Shown: positions 41,011-51,946, numbered from the stretch's first letter. The stretch is DNA of 64,000 bases from Mycoplasmopsis agalactiae PG2 (GCF_000063605.1 NC_009497.1:744001-808000), one strand, 5' to 3'. Numbers and translations: made by a program. Notes: generated by a model from the sequence alone, not told the origin.

Positions 41011-41087
41011 TGGGGCGGATGAAGGGATTCGAACCCTCGCATGACGGGACCACAACCCGCTGTGTTAACCACTTCACCACATCCGCC
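41011..41087 (-). tRNA. tRNA-His (GTG)
   Basis: Reads GGCGGATG at the 5' end (including the encoded G-1) pairing with CATCCGCC, followed by an encoded CCA. The anticodon GTG is at 41051-41053 in the loop TTGTGGT, with a GCGGG/CCCGT-type stem, and the T-loop GTTCGAATCC is standard. The G-1:C73 pair is the identity mark of tRNA-His. Confidence 0.97.
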
Positions 41088-41237
41088 ATTTTAATTTGTA
41101 AAACAATTATAAACTAAAACCTATTTTTATAAAGCTTTTAACATTTAAATTTATTAATAAATATAAAATTAGAATAGTGATTTTATCTTTCAAGATCTGT
41201 ACTCTATACATTAAATAAAGAAAGCTTGGTAAATAAA

Positions 41238-42368
41238 ATGAATAAGATGACAACTAATGTAATTATTAATGCAGATTGCATTGAAGCTTTGAAAGTGCTT
41301 CCTGATAACAGCATAGATTTAATTTTTGCTGATCCACCATATTGAATGAGAACAAGCAAAACCTTATTCAGAGTTGAAGGTACAAAATTTAATGGCGTTG
41401 AAGATGAATGAGACAAATTCGATTCTAATGATGATTATGTACAGTTTACTAAAAAATGATTAAGTGAATGTCATAGAGTCTTGAAGCCTAATGGCTCATT
41501 TTGAGTTATCGGCGGGATGCAATGCATTTACACAATAGGTGGGCTGATGCAAGATTTAGGATTTTGAATCATAAATGATGTTATATGACATAAAACTAAT
41601 CCTACGCCAAATTTTAAAGGAACTAGACTCCAAAACAGCCATGAAACTTTAATCTGAGCAACTAAGAATCAAAAGTCAAAATACACGTTTAACTATAAAA
41701 CAGCCAAAGAATTAAATATTAATGTTGCAGACTATAATAAAGGAAGCCGTAATCAACTAGGTAGTGTTTGGTCAATTTCAGTTGTTAATGGTAGTGAACG
41801 CCTAAAGGATAATGAAGGCTTAAAACTCCATAGCACACAAAAGCCTGAAGAACTTCTTTATAAAATAATTAATATTAGCTCAAAAATTAACGATATAGTT
41901 CTAGATCCTTTTGCTGGTACTATGACAACCGGCAAAATAGCCAAACAAACAGGCAGAAAATACATAATGATAGAGCAAGATGAAAAATATTGTCATTATG
42001 GCGCAAATAGAATAGAAAAAACCAAGGAAAAAATAGGTGATATTGAATTAGCAGTTTTTGACATAAAACCCTTAAAAGTAGGCTTAAAGGACATGATTAA
42101 TGATAACTTTTTACACCTTGGAGAGCAGTTTTATTTAAAAAACATTAATCACAAAAATGTTTATTTAAATTCTGATGGCAAGTTAACTGACGATAATGGA
42201 GAAGTTCACGATATTCACTCAAAAGCTGCATTATTATTGAATAAAAAAGCATCTAGAGTAAATGGATTTGACTACTGGAATGTTATGCGCGATAATAGGA
42301 TTGTTTCAATTGACGAAATTAGAAATTTATATAGAGAATATTTGTCAAAAAAGCTAACTAAGGAATAA
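41238..42368 (+). CDS. CcrM/HinfI-type adenine-N6 DNA methyltransferase
   Basis: 376 residues, beta-class order: catalytic DPPYWMRT at 32-39 first, then SAM-binding VLDPFAGTMTTG at 221-232. [47 protein letters not shown] and HSTQKPEELL are hallmarks of the GANTC-specific CcrM/HinfI group. The C terminus has a RAMA-like domain (AALLLNKKASRVNGFDYWNVMRDN). No restriction endonuclease gene is adjacent, so it is a solitary methylase, possibly regulatory or a relic restriction-modification component. GANTC specificity is inferred from the family. Confidence 0.9.
41693..41703 (-). repeat. CTGTTTTATAG word inside the methyltransferase gene
   Basis: Second of the two exact coding copies; encodes Tyr-Lys-Thr on the plus strand. 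Confidence 0.6.
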
Positions 42369-42448
42369 TTGTTTGTCCAAAAGTGCTATAAATTAGCCAT
42401 ATAGGCTTTTTTAATAGGAAAAATGATTCTTGCTAACTAAGCAAAATT

Positions 42449-42477
42449 AAAAGACAGTCAACACGCTGTCTTTTAAT
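42449..42477. terminator. bidirectional intrinsic terminator
   Basis: Nine-base stem AAAAGACAG / CTGTCTTTT, 8-base loop, between the methyltransferase and the convergent MFS gene. Confidence 0.78.
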
Positions 42478-42520
42478 ATTACAAATTCTCATTAAATAAT
42501 ACTTATGCCTGTTCTATGTT

Positions 42521-43783
42521 TTACACTTTGCTTCTCTTGTACGTTAAGGATGATGCCAAAATGCCTATAGCACAGGTAAAAACAATTAATGAATAGAACA
42601 AGTATGTATACAAATATCCTGCTTTAGTTGATATTAAAGTAAATAACACACTAATCATTGATGATAGTAAAGTTCTAAATACTATAGCTATCCCATTTTG
42701 CTTGTGGAAATGATTTTTACTAAAAAGTTCATATGATGTTGAATAATAAATAGGAATAAATAATGAATAAGCAAATTGCTGCAAGGCAATTATAGAAACA
42801 TATGATATTAAGTTTACTTTTGTTTCTGAATTCATAAAAAATAGTCAAACAAAGTTTAGGGTTCCTAATATCGAAATTAATGTTATAAACAGTGGCTTGC
42901 TTTTTTTAATTTTTGACTGAAAAAAGTAAACAATAATAACGCCTAATAGTGAAAAAGTTGTAAAAATTATAGAAAAGTAAAAGCCTCAGTTGTCAATTTT
43001 GTATTCAGAGTTTCCAAAACTATTAAAATACTGCGAAAGCCCTGAAGTATTTGGAAATAGGAATATTCCTATAAGAAGCGATCCTGATAAAACAAACATT
43101 CATGACTTAGCAAGATTTGACTTTATTTGTCTATTTTCAGTACTGTCTGTCAATTCTGGCTTACTGAATATAGTTGCTTCTTTATTCACTTTTAATGAGT
43201 AATACAAAATTCCAGAAACTAAGTAGGTTACCATATTCATTGTTATTAGTCAATAAAAACTTAGATTCTTAAATAAAAAGAACGATAAGATTGTCGAAGC
43301 AAAAAAACCTAATGAAGTTGCTAAGGAGTTAGATGCATTAAACTTTTGCATCTGATCATTATTATCAGCAATAAAGTAAATTATGCTTTTTAGAAAAATA
43401 AATCTAAATGAATAAATAAAACCTAATATAGTGCTAAAAGTTATTAAAATTATGGATAAAGTCGTCTTCAAGTCTTTGTTACTATCGTCTTTGTTTAATA
43501 TGATAAATGTTATTAATGGAGGGATTAATATAGCAAAACTTAATAAATCACAAACTAGTAGTATAAACTTGTCATTTTTGACTTTTTTTACTATTTTAGA
43601 GCTAAATAAGTAAACTATTATTGATGGAAGCTGAATTAATAGATACAAAAATGTTACAAGTCAAAGGTTGCCAGTGAACTTAAATATAAATATTGATGAG
43701 CCTAATTTGAATGCTTCTGATCCAATTAAGGACAATGTCAACGAACCTGTGTATTTCAGATTATTTACTTTAAATTTCGTCAT
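42521..43783 (-). CDS. MFS-type membrane transporter
   Basis: 420 residues with about 12 hydrophobic segments in two halves separated by a charged central loop (LKVNKEATIFSKPELTDSTENRQIKSNLAKS). General MFS-like layout; no specific substrate motif seen. It overlaps the 3' end of the M42-like peptidase gene by 19 bases and is the last gene of a four-gene cassette, so it may export or import a substrate of the cassette. Confidence 0.75.
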
Positions 43784-44697
43784 AACAAAACTCCTAGCAT
43801 TAAAGTGTAATAGATGTTTTTTACAATAACAGTAGAGTTCATTGAATGTATAGAGTTTGCAGGTATAGCAATTGTTATTGCATCAGTATTTCTTATTTCA
43901 GTAGCATCTGTTGATCCTGAACCAAAATATAGTTTGTATGGAATTGCATAATCATTGCAAATTTTTGTAACCTTGCTAAGTAATTTTTTATTTACATTTG
44001 TAAAAGTATCAGCAACTCTAATTAGTATGTTTTCACTGTCTCAAAAATCAGATTCAGATACTTCAAAATTTATTATGTTTTTGAATTTCTTTAAATACTT
44101 TTGAACCTTAATATCACGAACGCCTCTTAATAGTATTTCTTCTTTAGTGCTCAAACATAAATTAATATTAATGTTAAGATTATTTAGTAGGTGATTCAAC
44201 AATAGCACAGATAATCTATTGTCATTATTACGGGCTGTTATGTCAATTTCAGATACTTTGGTCTTTGTAGCAGGCAGTATTTGAACTAATTCAGAATCTG
44301 GGCATTTATCCAAAATATCTAAATTTATTTGTGGCCTATTAATCTTCCTATTCTTTTCCTGTGAATAAATAAGATTATCAATACTATTGCCATTAACTTC
44401 AGCAATGAATTCATTATCTAAGTTGTATAAATTAAACATTCCATTTTCTAAGTAAGTAGTGCCTTGAAAAAATGCTTCGTTATTAATCACTAACCCACCA
44501 ACATCATCAGCATGAGCCAAAAACAAAACATTTCTCTTTTTTATGCAAGATTTTGTCACCAAAAATGCATTATTATTTATATTTGTAATCTTATTTTTTA
44601 TAAAAACTGATTTTATAAATTTAGCTTCCAAGCCTGGTAGCGATGGATGGGTTCAACCATTTAACAATAAATTTTCAAGGCTTTCGCTATTGATCAT
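43765..44697 (-). CDS. M42-like metallo-aminopeptidase
   Basis: About 310 residues from the ATG at 44697. M42 landmarks in order: LPGLEAKFIKSV (usual PGVSGxE), LFLAHADDVGGLVI (metal His and Asp), ARNNDNRLSVLLLNHLL (bridging Asp), STKEEILLRGVRD (catalytic Glu and metal Glu), and GSGSTDATEIRNT with ANSMHSMNS (terminal metal His). So the active site looks intact despite overall divergence. In the same frame the coding-like sequence extends upstream to a TAG at 44890 (LDYTFNTRDFLSKNNTIFNEKSLYWIRETW) without ATG, GTG or a suitable TTG, so the start is uncertain. Probably cleaves short peptides. Confidence 0.72.
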
Positions 44698-44870
44698 CAA
44701 CTCATTTAAAAAATAATTTTTTTCTTTAAGAATTTTTGATTTTTGATAAATATCTCAAGTTTCTCGAATTCAATATAGTGATTTTTCATTAAAAATTGTG
44801 TTATTCTTTGAAAGAAAATCACGTGTGTTAAAAGTATAATCAAGAAAAGTCCTATATTTATAATATTTGT

Positions 44871-45428
44871 TTATAAAAAAGTATTTCAGCTAGTTGATAT
44901 CAAGAAGCTTTTTATATTGTGCTTGTCATAGTCAAAATCCAAAATAGTGGGTGAATTTGATGTTATAAAATTCAAATCATTTGCAATTTGCATAATTCTT
45001 TTAGTTTTGTCTTTTAAAAAATACTTAGAGCTTGAATACGAAATACTACAAATTAAATGAACTATTGCATACTTGGCTTCAATTGCATATATGTTTTTAT
45101 AATTCTTATATTGCTTTGTAAACTTTTCTTCCATTGATTCAAATAATATAAATTCAACAGCCATATTATCTATTAATAAAATAACTAGATTGTCATCCCT
45201 TTTTATTAATGATGTAATAGATGATGACAATAAATAATTAATAAATTCTAATCTTAAATAGTATGGAGAATCTTGTAAAAAGCAAAAGTCTATATCATTT
45301 GGCTTCCTTGCAATAATTTGTTCACTATAAAGCAAATAGCTTCCTTTTAAGACAAGCTTTAGTGGGCTTTTTTTATGTTTGTTAAAAGAGACTAAGTATT
45401 GTTCGATGTATTCAATTACTTTAAGCAT
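44871..45428 (-). CDS. AbiEii-like nucleotidyltransferase-fold protein
   Basis: 185 residues. The polymerase-beta nucleotidyltransferase signature is visible: LKLVLKGSYLLYSEQIIARKPNDIDFCF, with the KGS turn and Asp-x-Asp (NDIDF), then a third strand DNMAVEFILFE. A C-terminal helical part (YAIEAKYAIVHLICSIS...KRIMQIANDL) resembles the AbiEii/AbiGii family. AbiEii-type toxins transfer nucleotides to RNA, but no certain antitoxin partner is present. Start chosen at ATG 45428, right after the upstream stop, sharing AAGGAG. Ends at TAA 44871-44873 after TGA=Trp. Confidence 0.68.
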
Positions 45429-45429
45429 T

Positions 45430-45870
45430 TTAAGGAAATATCTCCTTATCTGTTTCTCTTGGAATAAGTTGAGTATTCCTGATATTAGATTCATGAATAA
45501 GAAACAATACTAATTTTTCAAGACTTATGCCGAATCTTGCTGTTTTAAGCACGGTTTGGCTTTTTCGATCTAAATATAATTTATAATCATTAATATTATT
45601 TTTATGTCCATTAATACCTTCAATGGTTTCATTATAGGTTTTGCATCCTTCTCCAACACCAACAGTTTCACTTATGTCCATAAGTAAATTAGAATTACGA
45701 CCTATGCCTTTATAACTCTTTTGATGAAAGGGAGCAATAATAGATGGAAAATTGATTAATCATAGAATTGAATTACTAAATTTATGCATCAGGTATTTTT
45801 TGCCATTTGAATTTATTGCTTTAGTAAAAGCGCTGCTAAATTTGTCGAAATTTGTTTTGCCTGAATGCAT
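45430..45870 (-). CDS. unknown first gene of the nucleotidyltransferase/peptidase/MFS cassette
   Basis: 146 residues, no family recognised. ATG at 45870 has GTGGAG six bases upstream. N-terminal half is basic and aromatic (NGKKYLMHKFSNSILWLINFPSIIAPFHQ), followed by a Gly-rich VGVGEGCKTYNETIEGING stretch and a C-terminal helix FGISLEKLVLFLIHESN. The stop is 1 base from the next start. It could be an antitoxin-like partner or substrate protein of the cassette; neither is shown. Confidence 0.6.
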
Positions 45871-45907
45871 ATTTTCTCCACACTTTCATTTAAGTTAAAA
45901 CTAATTA

Positions 45908-45913
45908 ATTATA
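45908..45913 (-). promoter_or_regulatory. -10 box of the four-gene cassette
   Basis: TATAAT on the minus strand, about 38 bases before the ATG at 45870, in a 270-base gap that otherwise holds only AT-rich sequence and the rnhB terminator. Confidence 0.4.
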
Positions 45914-46059
45914 AGTGTATTTATTATGCTCTATAGATACTGCAAAAATATGTGGAAAATTAGAAATATGAAAATTCTAGTTTATTTGCAAATAAAATAA
46001 TATTATTAGTAATAATTTTTCCTAATATTATGTTTTATAGTTCTCATTGACAACAGATG

Positions 46060-46092
46060 GATATAAAAATCACATATAACAGTATATGTGAT
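46060..46092 (-). terminator. intrinsic terminator of rnhB
   Basis: Perfect ten-base stem ATCACATATA / TATATGTGAT with a 4-base loop; on the minus strand it runs into ATTTTTAT. Confidence 0.75.
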
Positions 46093-46141
46093 GCTCAATC
46101 AAATATTTTAGTTTATTAAAAATAATTAATGTGTGGCTTTA

Positions 46142-46762
46142 TTAATTTAACTTCCTTTGTTCATAGATACTAATTGCCTCTCTAACGTTTTTATATGTTA
46201 ATCTGTGTTCAGGAGAGGCTCCATATTTAATTATTGACTCTGTATGTCTTTTTGTGCAATATCCTTTATGTTTTTCAAATTCATATTCTTTGTATTTATT
46301 AGCAATTTTAATCATATATCTGTCTCTAGTTACTTTAGCTAAAATAGAAGCACAAGCAACATTAAAGCTTATAGAATCGCCTTTAACTAGATTAACTTGT
46401 TTAATGGCTAATTCGTCAATTTTTTCAAAGTCAGTAATAACTAAGTCTGGCTTAGTATTTAAAGAATCGATACAAATTTTCATGCCATTTTTAGAGCTTT
46501 TTTTCGGATTATATTTATCCACATATGAAGAAGGCAAAGTAACAATATGATAATCAATGCAGACCTTTAGAATTTCGTCAAATAGTATATCTCTTTGTTT
46601 TGCGCTAAGCTTTTTTGAATCTTTGATATTTTCATTAATATAGCCATTAGGCATTATTACAGATGCTACAACTAACGGCCCCGCACAGCATCCCCTGCCT
46701 GCTTCATCAACTCCTGCAATAAGCTTATAATCATTTCAGTTTTTAAGCTCGTAATCTAACAT
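46142..46762 (-). CDS. rnhB: ribonuclease HII
   Basis: 206 residues; removes ribonucleotides and RNA from RNA-DNA hybrids. AGVDEAGRGCCAGPLVVASV carries the first catalytic Asp-Glu, IKDSKKLSAKQR follows, VITDFEKIDELA holds the next Asp, and SFNVACASILAKVTRDRYM plus KGYCTKRHTESI is the C-terminal signature with the last Asp. Full-length family member. Confidence 0.97.
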
Positions 46763-46790
46763 TTTACATCCTTAAAATAAAGAAAATGAA

Positions 46791-47840
46791 CTATCTAAGT
46801 TCATCCTTCTTTTCTCTTATGTTATCTTCTGAAATGTCTCTGACTTCTGCTTCAACTATTTCGCCATCAGAACCTGATTTATTGCCTTTTTCGTCATTTT
46901 TACTAGATGAATTTTCAGCACGTTTCTTAGCTTCTTGTTGCTCTAAAATATCTAATACTAAGTTAGCCAATGTAGCTTTTTCCATACTTTGGTAGCCTGA
47001 AATATATAGTTTTTGAGCTGCTTCATAAAGTTTTTCATTTGGCAAGTCCATAAGCTTTTTATAATTCTTTTCTCTTGCTAACTTAGCTGGATCCACTTCA
47101 TCATCCTTGTCCATTTTTTCAGGTTTTGAATCAGCTGATTCTTCGCCTTCTTCAGCAGAATAATCACTAGGTTTTGACTCTAGTTGACCACCAAAAGCAG
47201 CTTGAATGTTTTCGACTAATTCTTTAAGCTCAGGATTTGCATCAAGTTGTTTTTTAGCTTCTTCATATCTTTGCACATTTATATACGCAATCTTAATAAA
47301 CATGTATTTTCTAACAAATACAAAATATGCAACTGCTAGAATTATTGTAAATAATATAGTCAATATCATTCTTGTTAAGATATAGTTACTAAATGCAACA
47401 TCTCCAGAAGAATTTACACCTTTTCCTTGAATAATTGCTGATACAGAATTTCATATATTAACAAATAAAATTATGAAATATATTGTTAGCGGTCAAGAGT
47501 AAATTTTTGCAAAGTTTTTTTTCTTATAGCCCTGTAAAACAGATAAAAACATCAAAATAGTAGACACTAAGATTCCAGCAGATGCTACATATTTAAATAT
47601 TATTCAAAACAAATGCATATTCTTTAAATATTCGGGAGAGAAATTTTTATCAGGGTTTTGATCAAAAAATTCATTAGTGACATTTATGTAAGCAAGGTCA
47701 AGCGATGCAGTTACTATAAAATAAAGAATTAATATAATGAATGAAACAAAAGTTGAAATGAAAATAGGACGAAAAGTTTTCTTTTCATGCTTTCATAATC
47801 CTTCAAAAGATGCTTCAAATCTGAAGTGGTTATTAAACAT
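46791..47840 (-). CDS. four-helix membrane protein with acidic C-terminal tail
   Basis: 349 residues: cytosolic start (RFEASFEGLWKHEKKTFRP), four hydrophobic helices within the first ~185 residues, then a long charged cytoplasmic tail with an acidic low-complexity part (EEGEESADSKPEKMDKDDEVD) and a helical LANLVLDILEQQEAKKRAE. I recall a mycoplasma family called MSC_0882 membrane protein with this layout; the match is tentative and the function unknown. ATG preceded by AGGAGAAAT. Confidence 0.78.
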
Positions 47841-47886
47841 ATTTCTCCTTAAGGAAAATATTAATAATTAACTAAATAATATATTA

Positions 47887-48804
47887 TTAATCATCATTTT
47901 TTAATAATTCGTAATCATATTCAGCAATATCAAATTCTTTAGGTATATCAGAATACACTTCGATTAATTTATTTATAACTGGATGCATAAAACTCAACTT
48001 ATATGCATGCAATCTTTGATTAAATTCATCAACACTTTTACCATAAATACTATCACCATACACAGGGTGTTTTATATATGCTAAATGCACTCTAATTTGG
48101 TGTGTTCTTCCAGTTTCAAGTTCACATTTTACTAAAGAATAAGGCTTATTATCAATGTAAAAACTTTTAAGCATATGTACATATGTCACTGAACTCTTGC
48201 CGTCTTTATGTATGCTCATTAGCTTTCTATTTTTTGTATCTCTTTGAATAGGTAAATTAATCTTAGTTGTTTTATTAGGCAATATTCCTTCACAAATAGC
48301 TAAATAAGTACGCTTAATTTGGTGATTTTTAAGCATTTTAGCTAGTTCATTGTGAGTTTCATTATCTTTAGCAATAATCAAAAGTCCGCTAGTATCTTTA
48401 TCAATTCTGTGCACAATTCCTAAGCGCAACAAACCATTTGCATCTGACAAATTGTTTTTAAAATGATACATTAGTGCATTAACTAAAGTGTCATTAAGAT
48501 GACCAGGTGCTGGATGAACAACTAATCCACTAGGCTTGTTTAAGATTAACAAATACTCATCTTCATACCTAATATCAAGCGGCATATCAACAGCTTCAAT
48601 ATTACTTTCTTTTTCAAGCAATCTTAAAACAGTAATTACCATGCCTTCACGCACCATGTAATTAGGTTTTCTAACAAATTTTCTATCATCTACATAAACA
48701 GCTTCTTGTTCAATTAACGCCTTAGCATCATTTCTAGTAATTTCAGAATTATCACTTATATACTTGTCTATTCTTTCTTTGTATTTAACTTCTAATTGAA
48801 TCAT
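47887..48804 (-). CDS. RluD-type 23S rRNA/tRNA pseudouridine synthase
   Basis: 305 residues. N-terminal S4 RNA-binding domain (RIDKYISDNSEITRNDAKALIEQ), then the RluA/RluC/RluD catalytic domain with LLILNKPSGLVVHPAPGH, the catalytic Asp137 in HRIDKDTSGLLI, and ELETGRTHQIRVHL. The S4 domain and HPxPGH point to the RluD subgroup. A TATAAT lies nine bases before the ATG. Confidence 0.95.
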   Translation of the reverse strand: MIQLEVKYKERIDKYISDNSEITRNDAKALIEQEAVYVDDRKFVRKPNYMVREGMVITVLRLLEKESNIEAVDMPLDIRYEDEYLLILNKPSGLVVHPAPGHLNDTLVNALMYHFKNNLSDANGLLRLGIVHRIDKDTSGLLIIAKDNETHNELAKMLKNHQIKRTYLAICEGILPNKTTKINLPIQRDTKNRKLMSIHKDGKSSVTYVHMLKSFYIDNKPYSLVKCELETGRTHQIRVHLAYIKHPVYGDSIYGKSVDEFNQRLHAYKLSFMHPVINKLIEVYSDIPKEFDIAEYDYELLKNDD

Positions 48805-48837
48805 ATGTTTTGAATTATAAATTATTAAATAAATAAT

Positions 48838-49506
48838 TTAACTAACTAATCAAGGACAAAATACAAGAAAAGCAAGCACAACATTAATTAAAATAAGTAG
48901 AACTACCGGGAATTTCTTTTTGTACATAATTGATGAGAATATGACTGTAAACAAGACATAAATGAATAAAATTGGCATGCCTGTTTTTTCAAAATATTGA
49001 GCCTTTATTTTCATATTATCAATCTTGGCATAGTCGCTAATAGATTTATTAAAAATAACTTGTGGGAATGCTATTCCTATTATGAGTTGAATAATTAGCG
49101 CGCCAATAATTCCAACAATTACTGGATTCATAATTTTTACTAACCCTTGCAAAAATGGTGACTTATTTTTGCTTGACATTAGCTTCATTGAGAAAAACAT
49201 TGCTAAAAATGGTACAAGAACAAATGTTAAATAAGTAAAGAATGTAAATATAAAGCCTCATCAGTGGCCATTTGCAACCAAATAGCCTGTGGCAAAGGCT
49301 AATTTAGTAGAAAAAACGCCTGGAGTTGCATTACTTATTGTAAATAAGTTTGACACAGTTTGGCTATCAATATTGGTTGCAAAATGCTTATTCAAAAATT
49401 CCCAAAGTCAGCTAAATATAGGCATAAAGATCTGTCCGCCACCAAATACTGACAAACTAATAAATATAATGAAAATTATGGTAGTTAGTATCATTAAAAA
49501 GGTCAT
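48838..49506 (-). CDS. chromate transporter family protein, second half
   Basis: 222 residues, about six helices, single CHR domain with the signature SVFGGGQIFMPIF near the N terminus and NATPGVFSTKLAFATGY. Short-chain CHR proteins work as pairs in opposite membrane orientation; the partner gene lies directly upstream with a one-base stop/start overlap. Whether chromate, sulfate or another anion is moved in mycoplasmas is not known. Confidence 0.9.
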
Positions 49507-50159
49507 TATTTACCGCCTTTCGAATGATCTTCGCTAGAAAGAATCAAATCACCCTTATGATTTTTCTTGTTTCTAATTATTTTCTTTCTTGAAAAGTAAA
49601 CAATTGTAAAAATAACCATTATTGTAACCATAATAATAACTGGCATATTATATGGAGCAGGCACAAAAAGTGCATACAAAATAGTTATTAAAAATAGTAA
49701 AAATCATAGCCATTGTTTAATGGCTTTTAGTCCTTTTCTAACGTAGTTATAAACAAAAACAATCAATGAACCTATTATTGTCGATAAGACAGCAACTTCA
49801 ATCACAAAAAGATATTTAAAAGGAATATATTGAGTAAAGTAAAAAATCAAGAAACCAAAAATTACATGAGGCAAGACACCGAAAACAATAACAATTAATG
49901 CCTTTCAAAAACCTAAAGTTTTAAAAGCAATATAACTCAAGGCCTCGATAACTGAAGCGCCGGGAAGCACGTTGGTTAAAATAACATTCTCTTCAAACTC
50001 TTTTTCGCTCAATCAGCGATATTTATCAACTGAGTATCGTTTAAAAATTGGCAATAAAGCATTACCCCCTCCAAAGCCAATAAACGAAGTGAATATAATG
50101 AATCAAAGCACTTTTCAAAATGATGGTTTGACTCTATTTACTAACTCTTCTGTGTGCAT
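49506..50159 (-). CDS. chromate transporter family protein, first half
   Basis: 217 residues, CHR domain with FIGFGGGNALLPIFKRY, LTNVLPGASVIEALSYIAF and a charged, His/Lys-containing C-terminal tail (RNKKNHKGDLILSSEDHSK). Forms a TAATG overlap with the following paralogous gene, so the two are co-translated as a heterodimer. It follows trmB with 3 bases between them. Confidence 0.9.
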
Positions 50160-50162
50160 ATT

Positions 50163-50780
50163 TTATTCACCTTTTTGTGCAAAAATGTAATTAATTTTCT
50201 TGCCTCTTGCTGATCATTTTCTCTCGTATCCTGTTTGATAATTATTTTCATTGTACTTTGAATTGTGTAAATCAATTCCATGATCAATAATTCTTCAATT
50301 GCTGTTTTGTAGGGATGAAAGTGAAAATTCATAAAGGCCATCATTATCACTTTTAAACTTCAAAATGCCGTCTTTATCAAGAATTTTTCTATATTTTTCT
50401 AAAAACAATGGATGTGTAAGTCTTCTTTTTTCATGTCTAGCTTTAGGTCAAGGGTCACTAAAAGTTAATCATATAACTTTGCACTGTCCTTCGAAAATCT
50501 CGTCAACTTTAAAAGCATCATCAATCAAAATTTTAAAATTTGAAAGATTATATTCGTTTGCTTTTTTTATACACTTAGCAGCCACAGTTGGATATTTTTC
50601 TAAGCCAATAAAGTTTAATTCAGGATGGGCTTTAGCTAATTCAACTATCATTTCACCCTTACCCATACCAATTTCTAATACTGTTTTATCATCCAGCAAA
50701 ATTTTCGAATCGCCCTGTTTTATAAGGTAATTGAACATTTCTAGCTTGCCTTCAGCATTCTTATCATAGCGCAATCTCAT
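50163..50780 (-). CDS. trmB: tRNA (guanine-N7-)-methyltransferase
   Basis: 205 residues; methylates G46 of tRNA. SAM-binding VLEIGMGKGEMI, NFIGLEKYPTVA, then ILIDDAFKV, the signature WLTFSDPWPKARHEKRRL and C-terminal YQTGYERKW. One TGA=Trp joins the halves. Normal family length. Confidence 0.96.
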
Positions 50781-50799
50781 TTATAAATAATTTTATCAA

Positions 50800-50824
50800 A
50801 AAAGCAGCGGAATTCCCACTGCTT
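50800..50824 (-). terminator. intrinsic terminator before trmB
   Basis: Near-perfect palindrome with arms AAGCAG / CTGCTT around GGAATTCC; on the minus strand it is followed by TTTTTT, terminating the 71-residue gene upstream. Confidence 0.75.
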
Positions 50825-50833
50825 AAATGAATA

Positions 50834-51049
50834 TTAAATAACTTTTAATACAACTTCCTTAGATTTATGTTTGCCTTTTAGAGAATCTCTTTCAACATGA
50901 ATAATCTCTACTTTTTCGTTACCGCTAGTATGTTCGCCTACTTTTTGCTTACGACGATATCCTAGTACAGCAGCTTCAATATCTTCCAAACTATTTGCAG
51001 TTGCAATAATCTCTTGGTTGACAATTAATTTAGCTTTATACTTGTACAT
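50834..51049 (-). CDS. small conserved mycoplasma protein
   Basis: 71 residues with no recognised enzymatic motif. Strand-helix-strand pattern: YKAKLIVNQEIIATANSLEDIEAAVLGYRRKQK, then a short basic tail KGKHKSKEVVLKVI. A good AGGAG site precedes the ATG and it has its own terminator. I recall a mycoplasma family of this size named MAG6790; the link is uncertain. Confidence 0.65.
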   Translation of the reverse strand: MYKYKAKLIVNQEIIATANSLEDIEAAVLGYRRKQKVGEHTSGNEKVEIIHVERDSLKGKHKSKEVVLKVI

Positions 51050-51182
51050 AAATCTCCTTAAGTAGACAAGTTATTGTCTACCTTATTAAATTATAGCAAA
51101 GGCAAATGTTTATTATGGTTTTAAGTCACATTTTACACAAGTTTTTTGCTCCTTGCTTTCTTAGCTTTTAGCACTTTTACAA

Positions 51183-51188
51183 TATAAT
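51183..51188 (+). promoter_or_regulatory. possible -10 box upstream of the DUF402 gene
   Basis: TATAAT within CAATATAATAATAATG, about 135 bases before the gene, implying a long AT-rich leader if used. Confidence 0.3.
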
Positions 51189-51322
51189 AATAATGTATCC
51201 AAAAATACAATAACATTTACTAAATTTAAAATATTAATTAATAACTAAATAAGCATAAATAAAACAAATAATTTATAAAAATATTAATAAATACATAAAT
51301 TCTCACTACACAAAGGGGAACT

Positions 51323-51946
51323 ATGATTGCCGAACAGAACAAAGGCAAGAGAATTTCTTTCCCTGTTGAAGGATCAATTATAGATGTACAAGCCTATAAA
51401 TATGATGGCACACTATATAGACAATGAAATGGTGTTAAAGTTCTTAGAAATACCAGTAAACACTATGTACTTTTAATGTATAAAACAAGAGTTAGTGAAC
51501 AAAATAATCATAATTGAGTCTACAGAGGCTATGTCTTATGATTTTTACCTAAACGTTCAATGTATAATGCTCTCATTCTTTTAAAGCCAAGCAAAAAGCA
51601 AAATTATTCATATATTAATGTTGCTTCATATCCTATTTACGAAGATAATACAATAAAGTTTATTGACTTTGACCTAGATATAAAAGCTTATCCATCAAAC
51701 ACTGTCTCTATTGTGGATAGCGAAGAGTTTAAAGAAAACTCACGGCGTTATAAATATCCAGATAAGCTTAAACAATTAGTTTGAGACGGCACGCAAGAAG
51801 TTATGCAACATTACGAAAGACAGGGCTACTTTTTTAATGATGAAATAATTAACTATTACATCGATTTAGGCATTAAAGATTGTTCCATTGCAAAGAAATT
51901 CAGAGCCTCAAAAAACAAAAAAAGATCAAAGAAAAAAAGCGAATAA
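51323..51946 (+). CDS. DUF402 (nucleoside di-/triphosphatase-like) protein
   Basis: 207 residues. Opening VEGSIIDVQAYKYDGTLYRQWNGVKVL and VYRGYVLWFLPKRSMYNALILL match DUF402; the middle NVASYPIYEDNTIKFIDFDLDIKAYP carries the conserved acidic cluster (Asp-rich DFDLD) that binds metal, followed by the helix SRRYKYPDKLKQLVWDG. Relatives hydrolyse nucleoside di- and triphosphates. Basic C-terminal tail. AAAGGGG ribosome site. Its stop codon sits inside the terminator hairpin. Confidence 0.82.

Noticed and set aside
41204-41416. 70-codon minus-strand frame overlapping the methyltransferase start
   Set aside because: Lies over the catalytic DPPY region of the plus-strand methyltransferase; no supporting signals.
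42386-42412. AGCC/GGCT inverted repeat followed by T6 after the methyltransferase gene
   Set aside because: Only a 4-bp stem; the hairpin at 42449-42474 is a far better terminator, so I did not list this one.
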